From positions 186,001 through 250,000 of the forward strand of contig QRDG01000851.1 of NCBI GenBank assembly GCA_012064385.1: DNA of 64,000 nucleotides, written 5' to 3'. A program made the translations under genes and the position numbers. Shown here piece after piece: positions 1 to 9,606 of the stretch. Positions within the stretch are counted from its first letter, which is position 1; each line of letters begins with the position of its first letter. The notes beneath the pieces are model-generated. The model saw only the letters and a program-made list of their open reading frames with translations. It made no database searches and had not been told where the DNA came from. Source of the stretch: Puccinellia tenuiflora. Lineage: Eukaryota > Streptophyta > Magnoliopsida > Poales > Poaceae.

Positions 1-264
1 GACCGCCGCTCGTCTTCTTCCAGCCTTCCAGGGACGAAAGGAAGTTACAGAACAGGGCAGCTTCGATCAAATGCTGCGATGTGATTAGGCAGGCTAAACG
101 AAGGCGTAAAGAAGATCACGAACATTCAGGATCCAAATTCCAAGTTACATGTTCCTCTCTGCATCTGCTTTCACCCAACCCGAAACAGAGCAAACGCACT
201 ACCTAGTGATTATTACCAACTAATGGTGAGGACGTGAGGCGATCATCTATATATATGGCTACAC

Positions 265-1659
265 TCATGCGGAGGGGGACTGGTAGGAGCTCGCGCAGTC
301 GGCGGCGGCGAAGGTGACGCTGCCCTTGTCGAGGTCGTAGCCGACGTGCAAGTTCTGCTGCGCGATGCACCCGATGATGGCCAACGGCTGCTCCTCCGTC
401 ACCGGCGCCACCGCCAAGCACATAGCCCCCTCCTGAATCTCCGCGAACGTGTTCTCCGCTTTGAGCGTCACCACCGCCTCGGCCGAGCCGGCCAGCTGCA
501 GCGTCATGTCCGGCACACTCTTCTCGATCAGGGACTTACTAGTCACCCCTGTCACGTTGTAGCACAGCTGCAGCATATGATCCGGCGACTCCACCGTCGG
601 GAGATTGATCCGCCGTTTGAGCTCCTCCACCATCGGGTCCAGCAGCGCCTTGTTGAGGTAGGTCAGCACCGTGCCGGTGTCGAGGATGACCTTGGTCGGG
701 TTCGGGAGTGCGAAGGTGGCGTTCCCGATCTTGACGGACTCGAGAGCGACGGTGTAGAAGGCGTCATTTTGGGAGGGGACCAGCGGCGCGGTGATTGCGC
801 CCGGCTCCGTCACGGCGGCGCGGGCGCCGAAGTTGAGCGCGGAGGAGGCGTTCTGCGCGGAGAAGGGCGCGAGGCAGTAGGAGAACCTCCGGCCGAGCGA
901 GGTGTCGGCGCCGATCTGGGAGACGAAGGACAAGCTGCCGTCGCCGAGGCCGATGAGTCCGTCGCCGCCGAACACGCCGAACGTGGACGTGGTGCAGCCG
1001 AAGTTGACGTTGGTCACCTGCAGCTGCGGGCGTTCGCGGCACGCCGCGCAGCCGCCGGGGGCGTCGTCCAAGGTGAAGGTCTCGGTGGAGAGGACGCCGA
1101 CGGTCTCGGAGCCGTCGCCGTAGGAGTAGCCGTACTTGCAGCTGGAACCGTCGGCGTCGCAGGAGGTGCCGGGGAGCGCGTGGCATGCGGCGGAGTCGCA
1201 GCCCACGCGGCCGAACGTGGAGGAGGACGACGGGTGGAATAGGACGAGGCCTGGAGGCTGGGCGGTGGTGTCGTTGGTGCAACGTAGCCAGACGAGGTCG
1301 CTGCCGGTGTCGGCCATGGCGAGCATACGGGTGGGCGGGGTGCCGACGTTGACGTACATCAGGTACTCGAACGGCCTGCCAATGATCTCTGACACGGCTG
1401 CGTCAGGGGAGCCGCCGGCTGTGTCGGAGGAGCGCGCGAGGGCCGCGGCGCGCGCCGTGGAACGCCGCGCGGCAGCGAGCACGCGGGCGTGCGGGCTGAG
1501 CGACGGGCCGTAGAACGGCGACTTGACGGAGTCACGGTGGATGAACTCCACGCTAAACCCATCGCCGCCGCCGATGACTTTCGCCGTGCAACCGCCCAGC
1601 TGCGCCGTCAGGACGACGGCAAGGAGCAGGGCAGCCCGACAGACCGTCGTCCCCGCCAT
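265..1659 (-). CDS. Nepenthesin/CND41-like aspartic protease (paralogue 1)
   Basis: Intronless 464-residue pepsin-family (A1) aspartic endopeptidase, probably secreted or vacuolar. Residues 1-25 form a hydrophobic signal peptide and a prosegment follows (FIHRDS at about 39-44, typical of plant CND41/CDR1-like enzymes). The N-terminal TAXi domain holds the first catalytic motif DTGS (Asp117) followed by LVWLRC, the flap YGDGS near 180-184, and the Cys-rich insert of nepenthesin-type enzymes. The C-terminal domain holds the second catalytic motif DTGT (Asp327). Both catalytic aspartates and the Cys after LVWLR are present, so this copy looks enzymatically competent. Length fits the family (about 430-500). 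The start is the ATG at 1659, which gives the signal peptide directly; a TATA-like box lies about 50 nt upstream. It heads the same way as the paralogues at 2423 and 28422. The substrate is unknown. Family assignment is secure; biological role (defence, senescence proteolysis) is only family inference. Confidence 0.93.
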   Translation of the reverse strand: MAGTTVCRAALLLAVVLTAQLGGCTAKVIGGGDGFSVEFIHRDSVKSPFYGPSLSPHARVLAAARRSTARAAALARSSDTAGGSPDAAVSEIIGRPFEYLMYVNVGTPPTRMLAMADTGSDLVWLRCTNDTTAQPPGLVLFHPSSSSTFGRVGCDSAACHALPGTSCDADGSSCKYGYSYGDGSETVGVLSTETFTLDDAPGGCAACRERPQLQVTNVNFGCTTSTFGVFGGDGLIGLGDGSLSFVSQIGADTSLGRRFSYCLAPFSAQNASSALNFGARAAVTEPGAITAPLVPSQNDAFYTVALESVKIGNATFALPNPTKVILDTGTVLTYLNKALLDPMVEELKRRINLPTVESPDHMLQLCYNVTGVTSKSLIEKSVPDMTLQLAGSAEAVVTLKAENTFAEIQEGAMCLAVAPVTEEQPLAIIGCIAQQNLHVGYDLDKGSVTFAAADCASSYQSPSA

Positions 1660-1709
1660 TGTGTCCCGAACTCCTGATGATATCTCTCAATGACTAGCTC
1701 CTGTGTACG

Positions 1710-1717
1710 TACTTATA
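1710..1717 (-). promoter_or_regulatory. TATA-like box of protease gene 1
   Basis: The minus strand reads CCCCTATAAGTA about 50 nt upstream of the gene 1 ATG. Genes 2 and 3 carry a related CCCCTATTAAT at a similar distance, which supports a conserved core promoter. Confidence 0.5.
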
Positions 1718-2422
1718 GGGGCTTACTGTACCATAAATTGTAACCATTGGACACGGACGGGGTAAGTCAAGATTTGATATGAATCTGCTGATTGCCAGCT
1801 GATGCATTATGCGTGATACGCGCTGCACTCATTCGTGGATTTGATTGGAGATCTTCTACCGACCTTTTTAGTTTGAAACTTGAATAATTCAACGGGGTAA
1901 ACCCCCCGCCAGAAAATGGTATGAATATATTCAGAAACGGCTCTGGTCATAAGTTTTCAGATTTGCTCTGATTAGTCGTCTACACCTGACTAGTAAGCAA
2001 TTGAAGTTCGACAACGTTGCAACATATTGCAGTTCAAAGTTCTAGCTGAAAACATTGTTATATAAAGCAGGATTGTTTGATGGATGCTGCTATATCAAAC
2101 AACCATGGTTTCGCCCACCATGACACAAAAAGCTCATATTCTTATATCAAACAACATGGTTATTCCTGACATTGAGTTGTTGCACAGGTTGGATGTATTT
2201 TGATATCGTTTTGATATTAATATATTATTATCTTTTATCAAAAAAAGAAACAGGATTGTTTGTTGGGTTTCGCTTATATCAAACGACATGATCGTTTTTT
2301 TTCTTTATTTGTGAGAAAATCACAAACACAAGAAATTCCGGTTTGTGCAACATTTTTTCCATTTTATTCAGTAAAGAAGGATTGCAAAATGAATGTCAGA
2401 CATTATGTACTTCTGAAAGGGC
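1718..2422. other. Intergenic region between protease genes 1 and 2
   Basis: AT-rich spacer holding the distal promoter of gene 1 and the 3' flank of gene 2. The stretch 2310-2422 recurs in the 3' flank of gene 3 (28309-28421), including the shared pieces TTGTGCAACATTTT and TTTTATTCAGTAAAG. A motif ATATCAAACAAC-CATGG occurs twice, near 2094 and 2146. No credible coding frame was seen. Confidence 0.6.
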
Positions 2423-3805
2423 TCAGCCATGCACAGGTGGGGGGTTGTAGGAGCTGGCGCAGTCGGCAGGGGCGAAGGTGACGGTGCCCGTCTCGCCCGT
2501 GTCGAGGTCGTAGCCGACGTGCATATTCTGCTGCGCGATGCCCCCGAGGATGGCCACCGGATGCTCCTTCGTAACCGGTGCCATCGCCAAGCACATGATC
2601 CCCTGCTCCACCTCCACGAACGTGTTCTCCGCCTTCAGTGTAACCGCCTCGCCGAAGACGGCCAGGTACATCGTCACGTCCGGCACATTCTTCTCGAACA
2701 GAGATCTACGAGTCCCCACGCTCACGTCGTAGCACAGCTGCAGTAGCTTCTCCGGCGACCGCACCTTCGGGAGACCGATCCGCCGGGTGAGCTCCTCCAC
2801 CATCGGGTCCAGAAGTTTCTTGTCGAGGAACGTTAACGCCGTGCTGGGGTCGACGATGATGCGGGAAAGGTGCTCGAAGGAGGCGTTCCCGATCCTGAAA
2901 GACTCGAGCTCGACGGTGTAGTGGGGGTCTCTGTCCGATCGAATCAGCGCCGTGGTGGCCTCGTTCTGCTCCGCCACGTAGGCGCCGACGCCGAAGTTGA
3001 GCGCGGAGGAGGCGTGCTTCGAGTAGGGGACCAGGCAGTAGGAGAACCTCCGGCCGAAGGTGGTGTCAGCGTTGAGCTGGGCGAGGAGGGAGCCGTTCCC
3101 GGCGCCGAGGCCGACGGTGCCGTCCGCGACGAACGTGCCGGACGAGGACGTGGAGCAGCCGAAGCTGATATTCGGCACAAGCACGTTCGGGGGGTAGCGG
3201 CACCCCGGGCCCGGGCAGCCGCCGGGAACGCTGTCGAATGTGAAGGTCTCGGTGGAGAGGAGGCCGCTCGTCTTGGAGCCGTCACTGTAGGATTGGAGGT
3301 ACTGGCAGTTGGATCTGGCGTCGCAGGAGGCGCCGTGGAGCGCGTGGCACGCGCCGGAGTTGCAGCCCACCCGGCCGAAAGTCGACGAGGAGGACGGGTC
3401 GAACACCACGCTCGGCGGCGCGGCTGGTGTCTGAGGTTTGCATTTGAGCCACACAAGGTTGCTGCCGGTGTCGAATACGGCGAGCATACGGGTGGGCGGT
3501 GTACCGACCTTGACGACCATCAGGAACTCAGATGGCCTCGACACGACCTCGGACACGGCGCCGTTGCCGATGTAGGAGCGCGCGAGCGCCGCGGCGCGTG
3601 CCGAGGACCGCCGGACGGCAGCGAGCACGCGGGCGTGCGCGCTGAGCGCCGGGTCGTGGTACGGCGACTTGACAGAGTCCCGGTGGATGATCTCGACACT
3701 AAGACCGTCGCCGACGCCAACGCCGCCGTGTGCCAGCATGCACGCGCACAGTTGCGCCGTCAGGACGATACCAACAAGCAGGACAGCGCGATATATCGTC
3801 GCCAT
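2423..3805 (-). CDS. Nepenthesin-like aspartic protease (paralogue 2), altered second active-site motif
   Basis: Intronless 460-residue A1 aspartic protease paralogue with signal peptide (about 1-24), prosegment with IIHRDS, first catalytic motif DTGS at Asp112 followed by LVWLKC, a Cys-rich nepenthesin insert, flap SYSDGS and a C-terminal TAXi domain. At the second active site the usual Asp-Ser/Thr-Gly-Thr is replaced by Asp319-Pro-Ser-Thr. The aspartate remains, but the invariant Gly that shapes the fireman's-grip loop is gone and a proline follows the Asp. The enzyme may therefore be weak or inactive, a pseudoprotease-type change known in plant A1 families. The frame is otherwise fully open, so it is not a plain pseudogene. 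The start ATG at 3805 aligns with gene 1. It is closest to gene 3, sharing long identical runs around the Cys insert and the flanking UTRs. Confidence 0.9.
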   Translation of the reverse strand: MATIYRAVLLVGIVLTAQLCACMLAHGGVGVGDGLSVEIIHRDSVKSPYHDPALSAHARVLAAVRRSSARAAALARSYIGNGAVSEVVSRPSEFLMVVKVGTPPTRMLAVFDTGSNLVWLKCKPQTPAAPPSVVFDPSSSSTFGRVGCNSGACHALHGASCDARSNCQYLQSYSDGSKTSGLLSTETFTFDSVPGGCPGPGCRYPPNVLVPNISFGCSTSSSGTFVADGTVGLGAGNGSLLAQLNADTTFGRRFSYCLVPYSKHASSALNFGVGAYVAEQNEATTALIRSDRDPHYTVELESFRIGNASFEHLSRIIVDPSTALTFLDKKLLDPMVEELTRRIGLPKVRSPEKLLQLCYDVSVGTRRSLFEKNVPDVTMYLAVFGEAVTLKAENTFVEVEQGIMCLAMAPVTKEHPVAILGGIAQQNMHVGYDLDTGETGTVTFAPADCASSYNPPPVHG

Positions 3806-3879
3806 TGTGTTCCACCTCTTACTGGTCGTTTGGGTATGGCTACTCTGCAGCTTATGATCGATGATTCGATGATGATGGA

Positions 3880-3890
3880 ATTAATAGGGG
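3880..3890 (-). promoter_or_regulatory. TATA-like box of protease gene 2
   Basis: The minus strand reads CCCCTATTAATT about 75 nt upstream of the ATG at 3805. The same string stands upstream of gene 3 at 29871-29880. Confidence 0.45.
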
Positions 3891-3944
3891 GATTGGACGA
3901 TTGGTATAGTAGCATATAATAAGTGGTAATTAATTATGGTGAGG

Positions 3945-4170
3945 GGAAATGATAAGGATAGATTTGAATGGAGAGAGGAGAGGTACTTAAGTTCGTCCTA
4001 AAAATCATGCTGTTTCTACTAGTACTCTGTGTGGTTTGAATGGATAAGGATAGATTTAAGTGGTAATTAATCATGCTGTTTCTACTACTCTGTGTGTAAC
4101 TTAAACTAAATATAATAACGCGGTACTTAAGTTCGTCCTAAAAATCATTAGTATTTCTTGTCGATTTTGT
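3945..4170. repeat. Partly duplicated distal promoter of protease gene 2
   Basis: A block containing GATAAGGATAGATTT, GGTAATTAAT and GTACTTAAGTTCGTCC occurs twice, about 85-133 bp apart (for example 3987 and 4120 for the last motif). Gene 3 has only one related copy (29940-30060), so gene 2 gained a local duplication after the two genes separated, or gene 3 lost one. Confidence 0.55.
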
Positions 4171-4349
4171 AGAAGTAGAATTCAGAGTATCGAGCATTGG
4201 AGTGGGAAGCGACCCTCTACATCATCAACTTGGGATATTTTATCATTTGACACACTTTTTCTGATTATTTATTATTTACCACATTAACCATCACATATCG
4301 GTGACACATATTGAGGCAAATAATAAAATGAAAAGTAAAGTGTAGAATG

Positions 4350-4556
4350 ACGGGTCGTTGCGGTGTGCCGGCTGTCTTTGTCGTGTGCTGGATATCGGGC
4401 ACACGGCATAAATATTCTTTGTCGTATGTCGCACACCGCACACGGCAACAAACAACGTACGAGGTTGTACCAAATAAAATGCATGGCAACGTTTGGCACA
4501 CGTCAAAGGTAAGAGATAACACACGGCAAAGACAGATGGACGCCAAAGACACCGTG
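4350..4556. mobile_element. Fragment of a CACTA-type terminus (CACACGGCAAAG motifs)
   Basis: Seven degenerate copies of a CACACGGCAAAG-type motif or its reverse complement (CTTTGTCGTGTG) lie between 4368 and 4556. They are spaced and oriented like the subterminal repeats of grass CACTA transposons. No terminal CACTA end or 3-bp duplication is visible, so the element is truncated. The chromovirus LTR begins at its right edge. Sequence matching the other half is not seen beyond 20537. Confidence 0.45.
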
Positions 4557-6055
4557 TGTAATACCCCGCAGTTATAGGTTTCGTAAGGATAGAAATAGAA
4601 AGTTTGCATCTTTGCATTCATGCATGTTTGAAAGTCCGAAGTATTTTCGCGCTTTTATGTAAAAATGACTAAGAAGTCGAACTCTTACCAACATCGATGA
4701 TTTGGAAACATATCACTGACCAGTAGTCGAGACTAGTCGATATAACCTTAGTCATCTATTCAAAACCCTAGTTTGTAATTTAAAGGTTGGTTTATCACCC
4801 TATTGAAAATTTACTAAGGCAAATTCAAAATTTAATACAAATAACATTCACACTTGTATAACTTAATCTTATTCACAATCTCAAGCTTTGATTCAATTCT
4901 TGAATTCAAATTCTTATTTAACAAACATAATATATCTTAGCATTCAAAGAATTCTTATCCTATCTTTTTCTATGCAATTCAAAATTTAAACTTTCACAAA
5001 ATTGGAAACATCATCATCATATTTTCAAAAACAATTCTTCATACAAATTAAATTATATACAACATCCAATAGATTTCACAAGTGGAATTGTTCCACAATT
5101 CTGTTACAAATAATACACAATATACATTATTAGGCCATATACAAATTCATTACATAGAGTTAAAAAGAAAATCCTATGCACTAAATCCTTTAGCAATCTT
5201 CAGAGATCTCAAACCTGCAAAGTCAAACACAATCCACAAAGAAAATATTTGGGTTAATGTTAGTAATGTAGCCAAGTACATTGGTACTGGCTGATTGCTT
5301 TAACATTTGGCAGATTGCCAAACTCCATGAATTGGAGCTGGCATTCGAATTCAAAAATAGAACCAAATCAAATATCCAACCAGAGGCAACTTGATCATGC
5401 TCAGCATGCATTTAAGCATGTAAAAGGGGCAAAGGCAGAACCAGCATTACAACTTAGGCAACCTGGAGGGACTAGCTGGATAAAAACATGATCATTTCCA
5501 ATTTTTCCAAAGGCAACAATGGGACAGAATAACTCAATTCTGCCAAATATAATTCCTAGACCAACCTTATTTATTTTGTGGTGTCACATTTACCATTAAT
5601 TGATAAATGGACCCAAAATTCCTAAAGCCCACAGTCAAATCCAGTCACAACCCAGTTATAATTCCAGCCCACTTGTAAAGCCATCCAAACCCATCAAAGT
5701 TACTTCAGAACTAAGGAGCAAGTCGGCACAACCAGGATAAGAAGAAGTGAGGTGGAGAGATATGTCCCTGCACTGAAATTTTAGCTCAAGTTCATCCATA
5801 GATGGATTTGAAACATCTCATAACCAGATTGAACAACAACAGCCGGCCAGAGCAAGGATAGGATCAAAGAGGTGGAAGAGTTAGCCATAATGGAGTAAAC
5901 AATGTCCAGACACAGAAATTTATTCTCCAGAGGATAAGAACCTCCTTAGATTAACAGAAAAGTGGCAGCTCGAGGTAGAGGAGGGCCACTATAAGCAGCT
6001 TACACAACACATGCAATTATCCTGGTGTCACCACCAGATTCACCCAAAAAAACCC

Positions 6056-6064
6056 TATAAATAG
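6056..6064 (+). promoter_or_regulatory. TATA box of the 5' LTR
   Basis: CCCTATAAATAGGGC is conserved in the 3' LTR at 17182-17190. Transcription would start near 6085-6095, which gives a very long R-U5 leader of about 3.3 kb. Confidence 0.65.
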
Positions 6065-8953
6065 GGCAGCCAGCCGAATCCACAAGGTACAACACAACCA
6101 AGCACATCACACACATCTCTGAAAATGTTCATCATCAAGAACATTAGCTACAGCACAACTTGCAGCTAGAACTATACACTTTAGGAAAATTGAAGCAGCT
6201 AGGAGGAGCAGGCTAACCACAAGACGCAGGTTGTCAGTTTAGCCAGAAGACCAAGCTACTCATCAACATCAGGTTGATCCTTTGAGTGCTTTAGGCAGAG
6301 AAGGACAGAAACAGCTAGCTCTGATAATGACCGAGCCAAGCTAAGCATGTTTCCATGCATGGAAGGGAAGAGAGATAGTGAGGAGTATCTGTTCTTATCA
6401 GAACCATGTTTAACATGGATTATGCTAAGGATAGATGAGAGGGAAGTGCAGCGTTTGTTCTCTATAAATTACACACAAGCCAGTGAACCAGGGAACTGGA
6501 ATAACTGAGCTCAGCACCTCTGTACACTAGAAGAAGCACAGGAAAGCATAGAAAGGAATTTCCAAAAGCTAAATATCTCTTGCCAGCTTATGTGTAACTC
6601 CAGAGGAGGCATCACATCGTGCACAGCTAAATTCTTTAGCTATAAATCCAATTCCACACTATTTTACAGCACAGAGCACAAGCCACATCTTAAGTTTAGG
6701 TCAGATTCCAATTCTTTCATCTCCAATCATTTTTGCCGAAGCAAATCATCTAAATCAATTCAATTCTTCACAACCCACACAGTAGATAATTATCTAAGCA
6801 TCATGGCATCATATATTCTTAATCAACAGAGCAGAGCAGTGTACCAGTATGAATTTTTGCTAAGTACCAGTAAGGAGAATTTGCGCAGCATGGCAGTTGA
6901 GCTAGCCCAGAGAAGAATTTAGGAGAAGAAGATAGCAGAGAGGAGGGAGAAGAGGAAATCTTACCGTGCGCCCATGGCCGTAACGGCATGACGACGGGGC
7001 AGTGCCCGTGTGGTCATGACGGAGGACCAAGGGAGGAGCAGCACCACAGCAACACCACCCCAGCACCACAGCGGCACGGAGGCGAGCTCCACACCGGCGG
7101 CGGAGCAGAGCGGGAGTCGGGAGCACGACGAATCGCGCTGCAACCGAAACCCTCACCAGGGGATAGGTCCAGCATGACCGCGTCGGTGGAGAAGGAGAGG
7201 AGCTGTGAGGTGGAGTCAGAGAGCGGAGCTCTGCGCCTAGCCATGGCGAAGCAGCTCGGAGAAGGAGAAGCTCGGCGGAGCGGCGCCGTCACCAAAACCC
7301 TAACTCTAGGGTTGGGTTGCGCACAAACACACAGATCGAAGGGGAGGCGAAGGTAGAGCATCGAGAGGGCTCTCGATTGCGCCCTAGCATGACGACGGAG
7401 TTGGTCGGAGCACGCCGGAATCGGCCAGCGACGGCGAAGGCGAAAAGAGGACCGCGTCGACCACGAGAGCGAGAGAGAAAAGAGAGGGAGAGGAGAAAGT
7501 GGTTCGGTCTGACCGAACCAGTGCGGGTTGACTTGATTCAACCAAGTACCTGAGGACCTAAGTGCAAATTTTAAGAAATTGCTGAATTCAAATCAAATCC
7601 AAGTTATGATTCAAATTTTAAATCCAAAATAAGAATCCTAAAAATCAAGTAAAAATATGTTATTAACTCAAAATTTTGCAAGGATTTCAAAAATGATTTT
7701 TACTTGATTTATTGAAAAATATTTCTTGAGTGAAAAATTCAAAGATCCCTAAGTGGAAATGATTTGAATTGTTTTCAAAATATTCAATGATCCTTCAGTG
7801 GAAATGAATTGAATTATCTTTTTAAAAGTAAAATAAATTATATTTCCATAAATGACTGTCCTGTTACTCATCCTAGGTAAAACACACAAAAAAAGAAATC
7901 ATCCTAAAATGTGAAGGGGGGAATTTTTCTAAAAAAAAAGAAAATCTCCAAAAATCATTTCATCTATGCATAATAGCATGATTTGGATTTTCAAACATTG
8001 TCTTATAAAGACAATGATGTTGATTTTTAGAACACGAGGGTCACGAATCGCCGGAAGCTTTAGACTGCACTACTTGTCAGTCTCAAGGCAAGTTCATTCT
8101 TGCATACCGTTTGATGTATTTTTATCAAAGTACTTGCAAAGTTACCTATACATTCCTTTCACTTGCATCAAAAAGAAAAAGTATTTTTGAATGATGTGGT
8201 ATATACTATTGGTTGGCGGTGGAACAATGGTAAGATGAATAGGTTCGGTGTTCCATCGTATGGGAAGGTATATATCCTTAGGAACTAATAACCCATGTTC
8301 CAGTGATCCTTTCGTCGTAGTAAAAGCATCAACCAACGGACTTTGTATGGGCGGGGTCAGTCAGAGGCTTCTTTTCTCATCCGCATATCCTCGGCAGGCC
8401 TACACCGGGTTGGGTCGTTGCGGCGGCCAACAGCGTGGAAGCGCGTGCTCTTCCTGCCCGACGGGGTAATTGGTGGGGAAGCTTGGGAGGGGTGATGGGT
8501 ATGCGTTGAACATGATTCCCATACCGCATCATAAATGGGCGGATGTGTGTTGATTTGGGAGAAGCTCCACATGGCTGAATGTCCTGAGCCTTGGCTATAA
8601 CACTCGTGGAGTGTAAAGAGAGCATATATAGGGCCAGACAACTGTTGGGTAAAGTGATGCACCTCTGCAGAGTCAAACAACAAATTTGTGATTTCACAAC
8701 CGTGTTCCCGGAATGGAACTACGAGATCAAGGCCGGAATGGAGTCCCATTTGGATTCACAAGTCCGGTGGAGACTGTGGACATAGTTTTCAGAATAAAAT
8801 CTATCCTTTGAAGAAATGTTTGCAAAAACTTGCATTTATGCCAAAGACCCGAGGTTTTGGCAGTAGCTAGTGCATGAAACACCTTATCTATATATATTCA
8901 GAACTTGCTGAGTAACGCTGTTGCTCACCCTTTCCTTTTTGACCCCATGCTTA

Positions 8954-9097
8954 GACTTTGAGGAGGCAATCAAGGAGAGTTATGGAGCTTACCACGAGGA
9001 CGAGGTGTACTACGAGGAACCTGATCTGTCCGGAGGAGTGGAAGGCGTCGACTACCTGATTGCTTATGGAGGCGATGATGATGAGACCGAGACTTAG
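8954..9097 (+). other. Short acidic open frame in U5, possible exon
   Basis: 48 codons without ATG, opening at a TAG/intron-acceptor-like site and ending DDDETET-stop. The encoded stretch is rich in Glu, Asp and Tyr, with VEGVDYLIAYGG in the middle. It is preserved in frame in the 3' LTR (about 20066-20209) with only minor changes. The LTR of the second chromovirus has a comparable spot: a TTTCAG acceptor-like site followed by a short acidic frame ending VDVDY-stop, on the minus strand near 59780-59835. It may be a spliced leader exon or a constrained RNA element. Function is unknown. Confidence 0.35.
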
Positions 9098-9296
9098 TCT
9101 CCTATCTTAGGAACCGGACCGAGCAATACTAGACTAGTACTACTTAGGTTGTTGAGTCCGATGGTTCTTAGTTTACTTCTTTCTATCGTTAATAAGTTGA
9201 CCTCAGTCAACCGTACTGTAGTTGAAATTCCTCCCATGTCGGAGGAAGACGTTGAAGCTTTTGTACATTTCTAGCTTGTAATCTTTAGCAGTGTGT

Positions 9297-9302
9297 AATA
9301 AA
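9297..9302 (+). terminator. Polyadenylation signal in the LTR
   Basis: AATAAA about 125 bp before the LTR end, conserved at 20408-20413 in the 3' LTR. The 3' copy would serve to end element transcripts. Confidence 0.5.
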
Positions 9303-9428
9303 GTGGACCCGCAATGTTTCTGTTGTACTACTCTGAGGGATATAATATTTACGGATAAGTCCTTCCGTAGATGTTATGTCAACGACTTGTACACTACAAT
9401 ATGAAGTGGTGTGCTGGGTCACCGCAGA

Positions 9429-9440
9429 TGGTATCAGAGC
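9429..9440 (+). other. Primer binding site (initiator Met-tRNA)
   Basis: TGGTATCAGAGC, the standard plant retrotransposon primer site complementary to the 3' end of initiator tRNA-Met, starts two bases after the LTR end. Confidence 0.9.
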
Positions 9441-9606
9441 AATTGCTAGACCTTAGGTTGGAAACCTATTAAAGGGAAAGCCTGTAGGGTAATATTTTCC
9501 TATGCCGTAATGAGTTTTATATTGTTATGATGGCTATTCACTTGAGAATAACATTATCATGCATATAATACTTCATTCTTATCAATAATTTTCTTTGTAT
9601 ATCAGG

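Larger units (their letters stand above)
4557..9426 (+). repeat. 5' LTR of the chromovirus
   Basis: 4,870 bp, starting TGTAATACCCCGC and ending GGTCACCGCA, matched end to end by 15698-20537. It contains a TATA box at 6056-6064, a GC-rich leader with ATG-containing frames (6960-7560), a conserved short acidic frame (8954-9097) and a polyadenylation signal at 9297. Compared with the 3' LTR it carries an extra 23-bp tandem duplication near 6843-6870. Confidence 0.95.

Noticed and set aside
346..1513. Long frames opposite and offset to the protease genes (also 2870-3919, 28746-29440)
   Set aside because: Shadows of GC-rich coding sequence; Arg/Gly/Ala-rich, no domain, and the true frames are certain.
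4265..4621. Frames over the CACTA-like fragment and LTR start
   Set aside because: They cross the element border and come from subterminal repeats.
6902..7553. ATG frames in the GC-rich LTR leader (same at 18005-18689)
   Set aside because: Present in both LTRs with frame-changing differences and low-complexity products; part of R/U5, not genes.
9595..9606. Start of the extra ORF at 9595
   Set aside because: That codon is TTG; the first ATG in frame is 9607 with good context.
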